Counted from the first letter of the stretch, positions 37,942 through 48,376 are shown. The stretch is 64,000 bases of DNA from Sediminibacterium ginsengisoli (GCA_945865545.1 CAMBEQ010000005.1:1-64000), one strand, 5' to 3'. Notes: a model not told the origin generated them from the sequence alone. Numbers and translations are program-made.

Positions 37942-40164
37942 TTAATAAGTGAAGCGGTCTAGCACCCAATGCAAGTCTGCAAATTTTGAAGCCGCTTTAT
38001 TTACTTTGTTAATCGCACTGGGCTCATCCAAATGAATATTGCCCGTTTTTTTAGACGCCTTTTCAGCCTCTTTTTGCAATTTAAGTCTTTCCTCTTTCAG
38101 CTCATTTAATTCTCTTTGCATTTCAGTTGGATTATCTGAATCAATAAGATCATCTGGTTCAGTAGTATAGATATCTGATGCCCTTTTAATTTTTTCCAAG
38201 CCCGTGCTGGTCATTTTATATTCCACCCCTCTTTCAAATTGATAAGATTCATTGTCCCAAGGTTCATTCCACTCATCAATCCAATTCTCATCAGAGGCAA
38301 TTCGGTCAATAGTGCCCATCCTCATGCCCCTTCCATTGATATTCACATTGGTTTGAGACCAACCTTTATTCGAAATTTTAATACGCTTGCCAATAGGTAC
38401 CGCAATGGTCATTATCACATGCTGATTTCTAAATTTATCTATTTTATTAATACCAATACCTCTGTCTAAATACAACAAACTATCTTGCTGTGCGAGTTCA
38501 AAGTTTATTTTATTAGCGAGTTCATTGGCGTTTTGAATGGTCTTACCATTACTTAGCTTCACAATTTTCACTTGAAAACTATCATTTAAAGATTGAACAA
38601 TTCTAATGCGTAAGTTTCTTACATAAACAGTGTCTTCATCAGAGAATCCTTGAAATGGCTCAATTTGAAACCAATGATTTTCATAATATTTCATTTTGGG
38701 TGCTGCGGTAATTTCTATGAAGTCAATGGCAGGGTTGGTCAAAGCAATACTTTGCTCTGCAGGAACATTATGCCTTGAAAAACTATTCACTAAACTACTT
38801 CCAAAATAGAAAAGCATTACCCAGCCCACTATCCATAAGGCCCAAAAACTGGATCTTACCCAAATATTTGCTTTTTTAAATCCGGCAAATTTTCTGATCA
38901 CCGCTGTTACAATACCAATAATAGGCACCCAAATGAAAAGCAAAATGGCTCCAATCACAGACCAGGTTTGCGCACCCTCTTCCAATAAGAATTTTTTTAA
39001 GGGCAATAAAGCAGTAGCTGCTACACCAATTCCAAATAAAGCAGCTAATAAGGAGATACCTACTATAGCCAAGATAAAATAAACGAATCCCTTAATGCAT
39101 ATAGTAATAATCCTTCCTATAAAATGGAATAATCCTTTTCTCTTTTCTATGGGTGTAGCAGCAGCAGCATTGGATGTGGTTGGAACACTTTCACTATTCG
39201 CCTCAGCATTGCCCTTATTTTTATTATATAAATCACTCCCCCAGGATTGAGCTCTTTTGCTAAAACCTTCCATATCATTTTGAATGGTGTTCTTTATACT
39301 ATTTATATCCACTTTTTCACCAATCATTTCTAATTTGTCAGCACTCGACTTTGCTTCAGGTAATACCAACCATAATACGATGTAAATAAAAATAGCACCA
39401 GGACTGAATGTAATGTCTAAAAAATTAGGGAAATCGGGAAATTCCCAAAATTGCCAAAGATGTAAATGTCTAAAATTAAAAATAAATCTGATGAATGGAA
39501 TTAAAAACAAAATTCTAATAATCCATACTTGAATACCAAAATATTTTGATAAGCCTCCGCAAACACCGCCTAATATTTTATTGTCTAAATCTCTAAACAA
39601 TCTTTTCCTAGGACCCCCCACTTCTTTGACAGAAGAACTAGGTACTGCAATCCATAAAATTAAATAACCTAGAATATTAATTCCAATTAAAAATATCCAA
39701 AGTATTCGAACCACTAAGGGATCTATATTAAAATACCTAGCAATACCACTACAAACGCCACCTAATACTTTATTTTGTTCATCGCGATACAATCGCTTTT
39801 GACGGGTGCCCTCATTAGAGCTATTTGCATCATTAGCGCTTTGTTGGCGACTATCATTTGTAGCATTGGTAGTAGATGAAGTAGTTTGTTCAAAGCCATC
39901 CTGTGCTTCAAAGTCGGCAGGGCGACCAATACTGGTAATAATTAAATTCATGTCCTGCGCTGCAATGCAAACGGTTCCTTTTTTCAAACGATCTTCGCAC
40001 AATTCTGCAATGCGACATTCGATGTCATTGATAATTTCATCACGACCTTCCTCGTTAGCGAAATAAGTACGAAGCGATTCTATATATTGTTTCAACATTT
40101 CATAAGCCAATTCCTCAATGGGAAGTATGCGACCTTGAAAATTGATATTGATAACTTTGTTCAT
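37942..40164 (-). CDS. PspC-domain membrane protein with two PspC domains
   Basis: KRLYRDEQNKVLGGVCSGIARYFNIDPLVVRILW and KRLFRDLDNKILGGVCGGLSKYFGIQVWIIRILF. Confidence 0.92.
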   Translation of the reverse strand: MNKVININFQGRILPIEELAYEMLKQYIESLRTYFANEEGRDEIINDIECRIAELCEDRLKKGTVCIAAQDMNLIITSIGRPADFEAQDGFEQTTSSTTNATNDSRQQSANDANSSNEGTRQKRLYRDEQNKVLGGVCSGIARYFNIDPLVVRILWIFLIGINILGYLILWIAVPSSSVKEVGGPRKRLFRDLDNKILGGVCGGLSKYFGIQVWIIRILFLIPFIRFIFNFRHLHLWQFWEFPDFPNFLDITFSPGAIFIYIVLWLVLPEAKSSADKLEMIGEKVDINSIKNTIQNDMEGFSKRAQSWGSDLYNKNKGNAEANSESVPTTSNAAAATPIEKRKGLFHFIGRIITICIKGFVYFILAIVGISLLAALFGIGVAATALLPLKKFLLEEGAQTWSVIGAILLFIWVPIIGIVTAVIRKFAGFKKANIWVRSSFWALWIVGWVMLFYFGSSLVNSFSRHNVPAEQSIALTNPAIDFIEITAAPKMKYYENHWFQIEPFQGFSDEDTVYVRNLRIRIVQSLNDSFQVKIVKLSNGKTIQNANELANKINFELAQQDSLLYLDRGIGINKIDKFRNQHVIMTIAVPIGKRIKISNKGWSQTNVNINGRGMRMGTIDRIASDENWIDEWNEPWDNESYQFERGVEYKMTSTGLEKIKRASDIYTTEPDDLIDSDNPTEMQRELNELKEERLKLQKEAEKASKKTGNIHLDEPSAINKVNKAASKFADLHWVLDRFTY

Positions 40165-40175
40165 GTTAATATAAT

Positions 40176-40541
40176 TTAAGAAACAGTTTTAGTTTCTGAT
40201 GAATTAATGGGGTTGGTATTTTGAATCAGTTCATTAACGGAATTGGTCATCTCTTTCCAAGTTTTTAATAAAACTTCGAAAGCAGCTTTTCCTTCTTCTG
40301 TCATCACAAAATATTTTCTTGGCGGACCACTGATACTTTCTACCCAACGATAATTTAAAAGTCCTGCGTTTTTTAAACGAGTCAACAAAGGATACAAGGT
40401 TCCTTCTAGAATATGCAAATTGGCCCCTTTCATTTTCTCAACAATATCACTTGGATACACCTCCCCTTGTTGAATGATGGACAATATGCAAAACTCCAAA
40501 ACGCCCTTGCGCATCTGACTTTGTGTGTTTTGAATATCCAT
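40176..40541 (-). CDS. PadR family transcriptional regulator
   Basis: MRKGVLEFCILSIIQQGEVYPSDIVEKMKGANLHILEGTLYPLLTRLKNAGLL...GPPRKYFVMTEEG. Confidence 0.93.
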   Translation of the reverse strand: MDIQNTQSQMRKGVLEFCILSIIQQGEVYPSDIVEKMKGANLHILEGTLYPLLTRLKNAGLLNYRWVESISGPPRKYFVMTEEGKAAFEVLLKTWKEMTNSVNELIQNTNPINSSETKTVS

Positions 40542-40572
40542 AACAATTGATTTGAAATGCAAAGCTATGGAT

Positions 40573-40607
40573 AATTATAGTACTATGTATCACATAGTAC
40601 TATAATT
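40573..40607. promoter_or_regulatory. Candidate PadR operator: perfect 16-bp inverted repeat with 3-nt spacer
   Basis: AATTATAGTACTATGT-ATC-ACATAGTACTATAATT; contains ATGT...ACAT half-sites. Confidence 0.7.
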
Positions 40608-40706
40608 TATAAAATAAAATCATAACTACTTCATAATAAGTATATTATAAAATATATATTTTTACCAGCGTTTAAATAAAAGGATAAATGGTCACTAATG
40701 ACTGTC

Positions 40707-41990
40707 TTAATAGACCACTAATTCATAGAAATCTTCCTCTTTAAGATAGGTATTGGCCAAGGCTAAAATTTGCTCCGGCTGTACTTCCCGAACCACTTGA
40801 ATGGTATTGTAAAAATAGTCGGCGGTTAAGTCATTTAAAAGATAAGATTTCCAACGACTAATAATTTGAAAAGGACCATCCAAATCGCCTAATAATGCAC
40901 CCAACATATAATTTTTAACCAATTTTAATTCATCTGGTTCCACTAAAGTTTCTCTTAATTTTTTCATTTCCTTATACACTTCTTCGATAGTGGCTTTACA
41001 AACATCTTTGCCTGCATCAGTGCTCACCATCCAAGCCCCTGCATGTTTATAATTTTGCAAATAACTATGTATGCCATAGGTATAGCCTTTGTCTTCTCTA
41101 ATATTACTCATTAGCCTGGATCCAAAAAATCCACCAAAAATATTATTCAGCACTTGCGCTGCTGGAAAATCAGGATGATGTCTATTGGGAAAATGTCTGG
41201 CTAAACGAATAGATCCTTGCACCGATGCCGCATCATTCACAATGCTGTATTTTTTTTGAGTAGCCGAAACAATAGGATGAATCTGTTCTTTAATTTCTTT
41301 TTTATTTAAAGCAAGTTGACCAATATGCTTATTCAGCAAGGCTTCTATATTGCTTGGAAATTTACCTGCAATAAAAATTACACATTTCCCTTGCTTATAA
41401 TACTTGTCATAAAAAGCCATCAAGTCCTCTCTATTGATATTTTTATAATCCTGTTCCACAGAATATTTTCCATAAGGATGTTCAAACCCAAATAAATATT
41501 CATCAATCAATCTATTGGCAATAAAATCCCCTTTTTTTAAATTCAGCAGCAACCTTTGAATTTGATTTTGTTTTAAAATAGCAATTTCTTTTTCAGGGAA
41601 AGTGGCTTGGGATACAATTTCTCCCATTAAAGGAATGACTTCTTCGAAATGTTTTGTTAAACAATGCAAAGTAACCGTGGCTGTTTCATTGGTACAAGTC
41701 CTATTTAAATGCGCCCCATAAAATTCAAAAGCATCTGTAATTTCAAAGGAAGTTTTTGTACTGGTTCCATTTTTTAATAAAAAATTAGTAGCTGCTGCTA
41801 CCCAGTTTTTTTCTTCATAAGTATTGCCAGCGTCAAAAACCATATCTACCAACAACACTTCTTGAGAGCCTCCCTCGAAGGCATACACTTCTACCCCATT
41901 GTCTAAAGCAAACTTTTGATAGGGTTTCAATTGAATATCAAAATCGATAGCGTCTTTTATTATAGGTGCTACTATTCGGTCTACTGCCAT
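40707..41990 (-). CDS. M16 family peptidase-like protein (C-terminal-type partner)
   Basis: M16 fold sequence; FFGSRLMSNIREDKGYTYGIHS; lacks the HxxEH zinc motif. Confidence 0.85.
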   Translation of the reverse strand: MAVDRIVAPIIKDAIDFDIQLKPYQKFALDNGVEVYAFEGGSQEVLLVDMVFDAGNTYEEKNWVAAATNFLLKNGTSTKTSFEITDAFEFYGAHLNRTCTNETATVTLHCLTKHFEEVIPLMGEIVSQATFPEKEIAILKQNQIQRLLLNLKKGDFIANRLIDEYLFGFEHPYGKYSVEQDYKNINREDLMAFYDKYYKQGKCVIFIAGKFPSNIEALLNKHIGQLALNKKEIKEQIHPIVSATQKKYSIVNDAASVQGSIRLARHFPNRHHPDFPAAQVLNNIFGGFFGSRLMSNIREDKGYTYGIHSYLQNYKHAGAWMVSTDAGKDVCKATIEEVYKEMKKLRETLVEPDELKLVKNYMLGALLGDLDGPFQIISRWKSYLLNDLTADYFYNTIQVVREVQPEQILALANTYLKEEDFYELVVY

Positions 41991-41993
41991 AAT

Positions 41994-43232
41994 TTAAGAT
42001 TTACTATAATAATATAAAGTGTTGCGATTGGTGTCTTGGAAAATTTGTTTTGCCGTTTGCTGAATCATCGAAGGGGTCACTTTTTGATACAAAGACAACT
42101 CTTTGTTCATTAAGTCGGCATCGCCCAATAATTCATAAAATGCTAAGCTATGCGCCCTATTCATAATACTCATGTCTTCAAAACAAATTACGCTCTCCGT
42201 TTTGTTAATTACTTTTTGCACTTCTTTGGCATCTAGTATTTCATTTTTAATTTTCTCAATTTCGTCTAGTACTGCTTTTTCAGCTACGGTCATGCTGATG
42301 CCTTTGACTAATTTTCCTTCGATCACCAATAGGCCTGGGTCAACGGTTCCAAAATGATAACAATCTATAGAAGAAAATATTTGTTTTACTTTAATCAATT
42401 GCTCATACAATCTAGCCGAAGTTCCTCCCCCTAAAACTTCTGTAATTAAATCAGTGGCATGATAGCCTTCATCAAATCGGCCACCCATATGCCAAGTCAT
42501 CATCAGCATATCCAAAGGCACGTCGGCACGCACATCCATGGTTCTACTTTTTTCTTGCACCGGCTCCTTAGGCAAACTGCGCACATACGCTGTGCCAGCC
42601 TCAATTGGACCAAACCATTTTTCTGCCAATTGCTTTACTTGATCTGTTTGTACATTTCCAGTTACGACCAATATGGCATTATTAGGTCTATAAAATTGAA
42701 AGAAAAAATCTTTTACATCTTGCATGGTGGCGTCTTCTACATGCGAAAGCGAAGCCCCAATAGTCATCCAACGATAAGGATGTTTAGTATACGCCAAGCT
42801 GCGCATTTTATGCCAAGCATCTCCATAAGGCTTATTAATATAATGTTCTTTAAATTCTTCACACACTACTTTACGTTGTACCTCTAAACTTTTTTTACTA
42901 AAAGCCAAAGACAACATTCTATCACTTTCTAACCAAAAAGCAGTTTCAATATTTTCTGCAGGAATTTGACAATAATAATTGGTTAAGTCGTTAGTGGTAT
43001 AAGCATTATTTTCTCCGCCTGCTCTTTGCAAAGGCTCATCATACACCGGAATATTGATACTGCCTCCAAACATGAGATGCTCAAATAAATGTGCAAACCC
43101 AGTTTTAGTTGGATCCTCATCTTTAGCACCCACATTGTACAATACATTCACTACCGCCATGGGGGTACTGGTATCTTGGTGCACCAAAACTTTTAAGCCG
43201 TTGTCGAGTTGAAATTTTTCAAATTGTATCAT
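41994..43232 (-). CDS. M16 family zinc peptidase
   Basis: GFAHLFEHLMFGGSINIP (HxxEH inverted zinc motif). Confidence 0.92.
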   Translation of the reverse strand: MIQFEKFQLDNGLKVLVHQDTSTPMAVVNVLYNVGAKDEDPTKTGFAHLFEHLMFGGSINIPVYDEPLQRAGGENNAYTTNDLTNYYCQIPAENIETAFWLESDRMLSLAFSKKSLEVQRKVVCEEFKEHYINKPYGDAWHKMRSLAYTKHPYRWMTIGASLSHVEDATMQDVKDFFFQFYRPNNAILVVTGNVQTDQVKQLAEKWFGPIEAGTAYVRSLPKEPVQEKSRTMDVRADVPLDMLMMTWHMGGRFDEGYHATDLITEVLGGGTSARLYEQLIKVKQIFSSIDCYHFGTVDPGLLVIEGKLVKGISMTVAEKAVLDEIEKIKNEILDAKEVQKVINKTESVICFEDMSIMNRAHSLAFYELLGDADLMNKELSLYQKVTPSMIQQTAKQIFQDTNRNTLYYYSKS

Positions 43233-43324
43233 AAAGACTGCGAAAATACTTAATAAGTACAACAGTTCCTTTTCTATTGAGAAGAAGCCCCTTTTAATCC
43301 TTTTCGAAACCCGATAAATTCAAT

Positions 43325-43332
43325 TAACTTTG
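43325..43332 (+). promoter_or_regulatory. Bacteroidota -7 element TAACTTTG upstream of mqnC
   Basis: TAnnTTTG match 21 bp before the start codon; no clear -33 box. Confidence 0.4.
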
Positions 43333-43353
43333 GGCCCAATAAATACCTAAGCT

Positions 43354-44478
43354 ATGCAGCTGGAAGCCTTATACCAACGTGCCCTGAATTTTGAACACTT
43401 AAGCAAAGAAGAAGGGATGTTTTTATTTGAAAACGCACCTTTAACTGAATTAAGTTATATAGCCAATGAGTTAAGAAAAAAACAAGTGCCCCATGGTAAA
43501 GTTACCTGGCAAATTGATAGGAATGTAAATACCACTAATGTATGTATTGCCAATTGCAAGTTTTGTAATTTTTATCGCGTACCGGGTCATCCAGAGTCCT
43601 ACATTACTAACATGGATACCTACCGTGAAAAAATAAAAGAAACCATTGAATGGGGAGGCGATCAATTATTATTACAAGGAGGACATCATCCTGAATTAGG
43701 CTTAGCATTTTATACCGATATATTTAGTCAGATAAAAAAAGAGTTTCCAACGATTAAGTTGCATACCCTAGGGCCCCCAGAAATTGCACATATTGCGAAA
43801 TTGGAAAACAGGAGTCATACCGATGTTTTAAAAGCATTGGTGGCAGCCGGCATGAATTCATTGCCTGGCGCAGGTGCAGAAATTTTAGTAGACCGTGTAA
43901 GAAAATTAGTATCTAACGGAAAATGTGGTGCAGATGAGTGGTTAGAAGTGATGGCCGCAGCGCATCAATTAAATATTACTACTAGTGCCACAATGATGTT
44001 TGGCCATGTAGAAACCATAGAAGAAAGATTTATTCACTTAGTGCGTATTCGTGAAGTACAGGATAAAAAACCAGCCAATGCAAAAGGCTTCTTAGCTTTT
44101 ATTCCTTGGACCTTCCAAGACGTAGATACTTTATTAACCAAAATTAGAGGGGTTCATAATTTAACCACCACCGAAGAATACATTAGGATGATCGCCATTA
44201 GTAGAATTATGCTACCTAATATTAAAAATATACAAGCAAGTTGGTTAACCGTTGGAAAAGCCACGGCACAGGTTTGTTTAGAAGCAGGTGCCAATGATTT
44301 TGGAAGTATTATGTTGGAAGAAAATGTGGTAAGTGCGGCAGGTGCCCCACACCGTTTTACCTATAAAACCATTCAAGAAGCCATTAAAGAAGCAGGTTTT
44401 GAGCCCCAATTAAGGGACCAACAATATGAATGGAGAACTTTGCCTGCAGCCATTCAGGAGCAAGTGATTAACTATTAG
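43354..44478 (+). CDS. mqnC: Cyclic dehypoxanthinyl futalosine synthase (radical SAM)
   Basis: CIANCKFCNFYR radical SAM motif; LLQGGHHPELGLAFY; TSATMMFGHVETIEERFIHLVRIRE. Confidence 0.9.
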   Translation: MQLEALYQRALNFEHLSKEEGMFLFENAPLTELSYIANELRKKQVPHGKVTWQIDRNVNTTNVCIANCKFCNFYRVPGHPESYITNMDTYREKIKETIEWGGDQLLLQGGHHPELGLAFYTDIFSQIKKEFPTIKLHTLGPPEIAHIAKLENRSHTDVLKALVAAGMNSLPGAGAEILVDRVRKLVSNGKCGADEWLEVMAAAHQLNITTSATMMFGHVETIEERFIHLVRIREVQDKKPANAKGFLAFIPWTFQDVDTLLTKIRGVHNLTTTEEYIRMIAISRIMLPNIKNIQASWLTVGKATAQVCLEAGANDFGSIMLEENVVSAAGAPHRFTYKTIQEAIKEAGFEPQLRDQQYEWRTLPAAIQEQVINY

Positions 44479-44485
44479 GGCGATT

Positions 44486-44512
44486 TGTAACTTTTTGGCC
44501 CATAGTACGTTT
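44486..44512 (+). promoter_or_regulatory. Candidate ECF-sigma-type promoter upstream of the ECF sigma gene
   Basis: TGTAAC-N16-CGTTT immediately upstream of the sigma gene; resembles ECF -35 (AAC) / -10 (CGT) architecture. Confidence 0.4.
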
Positions 44513-44541
44513 TACGTATACTAAACAGTCAATTCTAAAGG

Positions 44542-45033
44542 ATGAGGGATATTGAATTCAATAATTGCGTTGATGACCACGCCGATGGCGTCTACCGATT
44601 TATATTAAAAAATATAGGTCATGTAGAAGATGCGCAGGATATTGTTCAAACTGCTTTTGAAAAGCTCTGGGTCAATCGAAATAAAGTAGAACCGCTCAAA
44701 GCCAAGTCTTATTTATTTACCGTGGCCTATCATCAAATGATAGATCATATTAGAAAAGAAAAGAAAGCCACTATAACGGATAGTTATGAAGAAGCCAATG
44801 CAAAAGCAACTTATCAGAAAGATCCTGAATTAAAACAGTTGTTATTAGCAGCCATTAACGAATTAAATCCTACACAGAAAAGTTTGGTTTTATTAAAAGA
44901 TTATGAGGGCTATTCTTATCAAGAAATTGGGGAGATCATGAATTTATCAGAAAGTCAAGTAAAAGTATACCTGCACCGAGCGAGAATATTTTTAAAAGAA
45001 AAATTAGTTCACCTTGAAAAAGTGGCTAACTAA
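44542..45033 (+). CDS. RNA polymerase sigma factor, ECF subfamily
   Basis: HVEDAQDIVQTAFEKLW (region 2) and LVLLKDYEGYSYQEIGEIMNLSESQVKVYLHRAR (region 4). Confidence 0.93.
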   Translation: MRDIEFNNCVDDHADGVYRFILKNIGHVEDAQDIVQTAFEKLWVNRNKVEPLKAKSYLFTVAYHQMIDHIRKEKKATITDSYEEANAKATYQKDPELKQLLLAAINELNPTQKSLVLLKDYEGYSYQEIGEIMNLSESQVKVYLHRARIFLKEKLVHLEKVAN

Positions 45034-45034
45034 A

Positions 45035-45898
45035 ATGAATATCAACAAAACCAATTACGAAAATTATTTCTTGTTGTACATCGACAAGGAACTCTCTGCT
45101 TCGGAACAAGCAGCTGTAGAAGGTTTTGTACAAGAAAATCCCCGCTATGCAGATGATTTAGCTTGTTTACAAAAAGCTAAATTAAGTACAGCACCTACCA
45201 CCGAAAAAATAATTTTCACTAACAAAGCATTATTATACCGATTACCTGAAATGGAAGCAAGTCTTCCACAACAGTTCAAAAACAAATTGTACAAACAATC
45301 ATCATCAATACTACGACCCAACTTTAATTATACAATAAAAGCGGCTCTACTAAGTATTGCTGCTCTATTTATAGTGTTTTTAGGTTATCAATTTAATCAA
45401 GTCAACAGTGTAGCCTCATTGCCAACTCCAATGACCGCTAAGGCAGATAGATTGACCCCACCTAGCACTAACAAGGCTATTGTAAAATTGGATCAACCTA
45501 TCATTGCTAAATTTAGCAATCAATTAAAAAAAGCTACAAATAAATTTCAACGCTCCAATGAAACTGTTTACAACACAGTAAATGTTAACCCCATTGTTGC
45601 CATGGAAACATCTGCTTTAGTAGTCAATGCTGCAACTGCCGCTATTGAAAACGCTCCACAAAATTTAAACAATATTTCACCCATTATTGAAACCAACGCT
45701 GAACAAAGTGAAATAATTGATCCTCTACCCCTGGAAGAAATGCCAAGTCCTATAGAAGCAAATGGGTACAAGGTAGTAGACACCGACGAAACAGATAGAA
45801 CCATCTATATCGCTAATTTTGAAATTGATGGCGCTAGTTTTAGAGGCCTTACTAGAAAATTTAATGCACTATTTAAAAGAAATAAATCAGAAAAATAA
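45035..45898 (+). CDS. Single-TM putative anti-sigma factor (start MNINKTNYENYF)
   Basis: Downstream of the ECF sigma gene; N-terminal NYENYFLLYIDKELSASEQAAVEGFVQENP, central TM segment AALLSIAALFIVFLGYQF. Confidence 0.7.
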   Translation: MNINKTNYENYFLLYIDKELSASEQAAVEGFVQENPRYADDLACLQKAKLSTAPTTEKIIFTNKALLYRLPEMEASLPQQFKNKLYKQSSSILRPNFNYTIKAALLSIAALFIVFLGYQFNQVNSVASLPTPMTAKADRLTPPSTNKAIVKLDQPIIAKFSNQLKKATNKFQRSNETVYNTVNVNPIVAMETSALVVNAATAAIENAPQNLNNISPIIETNAEQSEIIDPLPLEEMPSPIEANGYKVVDTDETDRTIYIANFEIDGASFRGLTRKFNALFKRNKSEK

Positions 45899-45911
45899 AA
45901 AGATTCAACTT

Positions 45912-47024
45912 ATGAAAAAAATAATACTTGCCATTGGTTTACTCAACATTAGCTTCTTTGCTCATGCACAAAAAGATAGCAGCTCCAACACTAGTTCCGA
46001 TTCTTCAAAAAAAGAAATAGCTGATACCATTAGAATTGGCAATATGATTATTGTAAATGATAAAAGTAAAACTGGCACTTACGAATTAGGGCGTGGGATA
46101 GTTAAAATTGATTTGAATAGTAATGATTATGGGTATCGTCATGCAATACGTGCCAATAAGAAAAGATACACCAATAGAAATGCAAGTGTATATTTAAAAT
46201 CCAATAAAGACACTCTATTCTCTGTTAATGATGATACGGTGAGAGTAGGTCGTATTAATATCATTAAATCTCAGGACGGAGATATAAAAAAAGATTGGGA
46301 ATCGATCTTCGAAGATGGCGATTTCGATAATACCCATATTAAAATTGAACGCGCGCCTAAAAAATTAAGCAATGTTTCTACCAATTGGTGGATTTTCGAT
46401 TTAGGTTTCGCCAATTGGATTGACAAAACATCCAATCAATTATACAGTTCTTCACCTATCAACTCATTGGCCCGTCAATATGAAATTAATACAGAATTAA
46501 AATTAAATAATGTTAAATCAAGCAATGTAAATATTTGGATAGTGCAACAAAAAGTAAACCTAATAAAACATTACCTAAATTTAAAGTATGGGGTGGGTAT
46601 CGAAATGTATAATTTTAGATTCGAACAACCTATTAGTTTTAGTAAAAACCCTAACAGTCCTACTATCTTTATTGATGATGCAACCTTTTCAAAAAATAAA
46701 TTATTTGCAGAATACCTTACTGTTCCAATTCAATTAAATTTTAAATCCAATCCAAGCAATAACAAAAGCTTTTATGCAAGTATTGGAATTAGTACGGGTT
46801 ATTTAATTCAATCGCGTACCAAACAAATAAGTGAAGAAAGAGGAAAGAAAAAAATGAATGGCAATTTTAATTTAAACAATTTAAAAATGGCCACTATTGG
46901 CGAATTAGGCATTGGGTCTATCCGATTGTATGGCTCTTATAACATGACTAATTTCTTTGATAAAAGCTTAACCAATTACAATTTTTTACCCTACGCCATT
47001 GGTCTAAGGTTTAGTAAATTTTAA
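45912..47024 (+). CDS. Outer-membrane beta-barrel-like protein (start MKKIILAIGLLNISFFAHAQK)
   Basis: Signal peptide; alternating-strand C-terminus ending LPYAIGLRFSKF. Confidence 0.65.
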   Translation: MKKIILAIGLLNISFFAHAQKDSSSNTSSDSSKKEIADTIRIGNMIIVNDKSKTGTYELGRGIVKIDLNSNDYGYRHAIRANKKRYTNRNASVYLKSNKDTLFSVNDDTVRVGRINIIKSQDGDIKKDWESIFEDGDFDNTHIKIERAPKKLSNVSTNWWIFDLGFANWIDKTSNQLYSSSPINSLARQYEINTELKLNNVKSSNVNIWIVQQKVNLIKHYLNLKYGVGIEMYNFRFEQPISFSKNPNSPTIFIDDATFSKNKLFAEYLTVPIQLNFKSNPSNNKSFYASIGISTGYLIQSRTKQISEERGKKKMNGNFNLNNLKMATIGELGIGSIRLYGSYNMTNFFDKSLTNYNFLPYAIGLRFSKF

Positions 47025-47057
47025 TAGCCTTCTTTCCCGCTTGGTTTTAGCGCTCAT

Positions 47058-47090
47058 AACAAAGCCCTCCCAAAATGGAAGGGCTTTGTT
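47058..47090. terminator. Bidirectional terminator between convergent genes
   Basis: AACAAAGCCCT...AGGGCTTTGTT 11-bp stem between the beta-barrel gene (+) and serS (-). Confidence 0.8.
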
Positions 47091-47104
47091 CTTTCTATAA
47101 AAAA

Positions 47105-48376
47105 TTAAATTAAATTTTCAGCACCAAAATAAGATTGCAAAGCCTTAGGAAGTGCAATGCCAGATTCAGTTTGATAGTTCTCTACAATGGCTGCAAAAAT
47201 TCTAGGCAAAGCCAAAGAACTTCCATTTAAAGAATGTGCAAATTGTATTTTACCAGCAGCGTCTTTAAAACGGCATTTCATTCTATAAGTTTGGTAAGCT
47301 TGGAAATTAGAAACACTACTTACCTCCAGCCATCTTTCTTGCGCAGCACTGTACACTTCAAAATCATAGGTAATGGCAGAAGCAAATCCCATATCACCGC
47401 CACATAATTTTAAAATACGGTAAGGCAATCCTAAACTCACTAATAATTTTTCAACATGGGCAACCATGTCATTTAACACTTCATCGCTTTTATCGGGATG
47501 TACAATTTGTATAATTTCTACTTTCTCAAATTGATGTACTCTGTTTAATCCACGCACCTCTTTACCAAAACTTCCCGCTTCTCTTCTAAAGCAAGGAGAA
47601 TACGCAGTCATTTGTAAAGGTAAATCGGCTTCTTTCAATACCACATCTCTAAATATATTGGTCACAGGAACTTCTGCAGTAGGTATTAAATAAAAATCAT
47701 CTTCGGTGGCGTGATACATCTGCCCTTCTTTATCAGGTAATTGACCTGTTGCAAATGCTGAAGCTGCATTCACCATAAAGGGCGGCAAGTATTCGGTATA
47801 GCCCGCAGCCGTATTAAAATCTAAAAAATATTGTACCAGTGCTCTTTGAAACTTAGCGCCCTTGCCTATGTATAAAGGAAAACCACTACCAGTTATTTTA
47901 GCCCCTGTTTCAAAATCAACTAAATTGTATTTTTTAATTAAATCCCAATGCGCTTCGGCACCAGCAGGTAATTTGGGTCGTACGCCCCCTTCTCTTACCA
48001 ATACATTTTCTTCCGGGCTTTTTCCCAAGGGTACTAAGTCATGTGGCAAATTGGGAAATTGAACCAATGCGTTTTGTAAATCTATTTCCACCTGAGCCAT
48101 CTTTTCTTTCAAAGGCTCTAATTGTTTTTTCCATTCTCCCACCGCCGTTTTAGTGGCTTCTGCTTTTTCCTTATCCCCCTTAGCCATCAAAGCGCCAATT
48201 TCTTTGGAAGCACTGTTCACTTTCGCCTGTGTTTCATCAAAAGAAGCTTGTAATTGCTTTCTTTCATCATCTAAATCTATAACGGTATCCACCAAATCAG
48301 GTTGGGCAAAATGCTTGATAGCCAATTTCTTTTTAGCTAAGTCCCTATTTTGACGTAAAAAACTCACTTGTAACAT
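47105..48376 (-). CDS. serS: Seryl-tRNA synthetase (start MLQVSFLRQNRD)
   Basis: N-terminal coiled coil; LIPTAEVPVTNIFRD, TAYSPCFRREAGSFGKEVRGLNRVHQFEKVE. Confidence 0.97.
   Translation of the reverse strand: MLQVSFLRQNRDLAKKKLAIKHFAQPDLVDTVIDLDDERKQLQASFDETQAKVNSASKEIGALMAKGDKEKAEATKTAVGEWKKQLEPLKEKMAQVEIDLQNALVQFPNLPHDLVPLGKSPEENVLVREGGVRPKLPAGAEAHWDLIKKYNLVDFETGAKITGSGFPLYIGKGAKFQRALVQYFLDFNTAAGYTEYLPPFMVNAASAFATGQLPDKEGQMYHATEDDFYLIPTAEVPVTNIFRDVVLKEADLPLQMTAYSPCFRREAGSFGKEVRGLNRVHQFEKVEIIQIVHPDKSDEVLNDMVAHVEKLLVSLGLPYRILKLCGGDMGFASAITYDFEVYSAAQERWLEVSSVSNFQAYQTYRMKCRFKDAAGKIQFAHSLNGSSLALPRIFAAIVENYQTESGIALPKALQSYFGAENLI

Noticed and set aside
45819-45911. Upstream extension of the beta-barrel ORF
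   Set aside because: A clear signal peptide starts at ATG 45912; the extension overlaps the putative anti-sigma gene.
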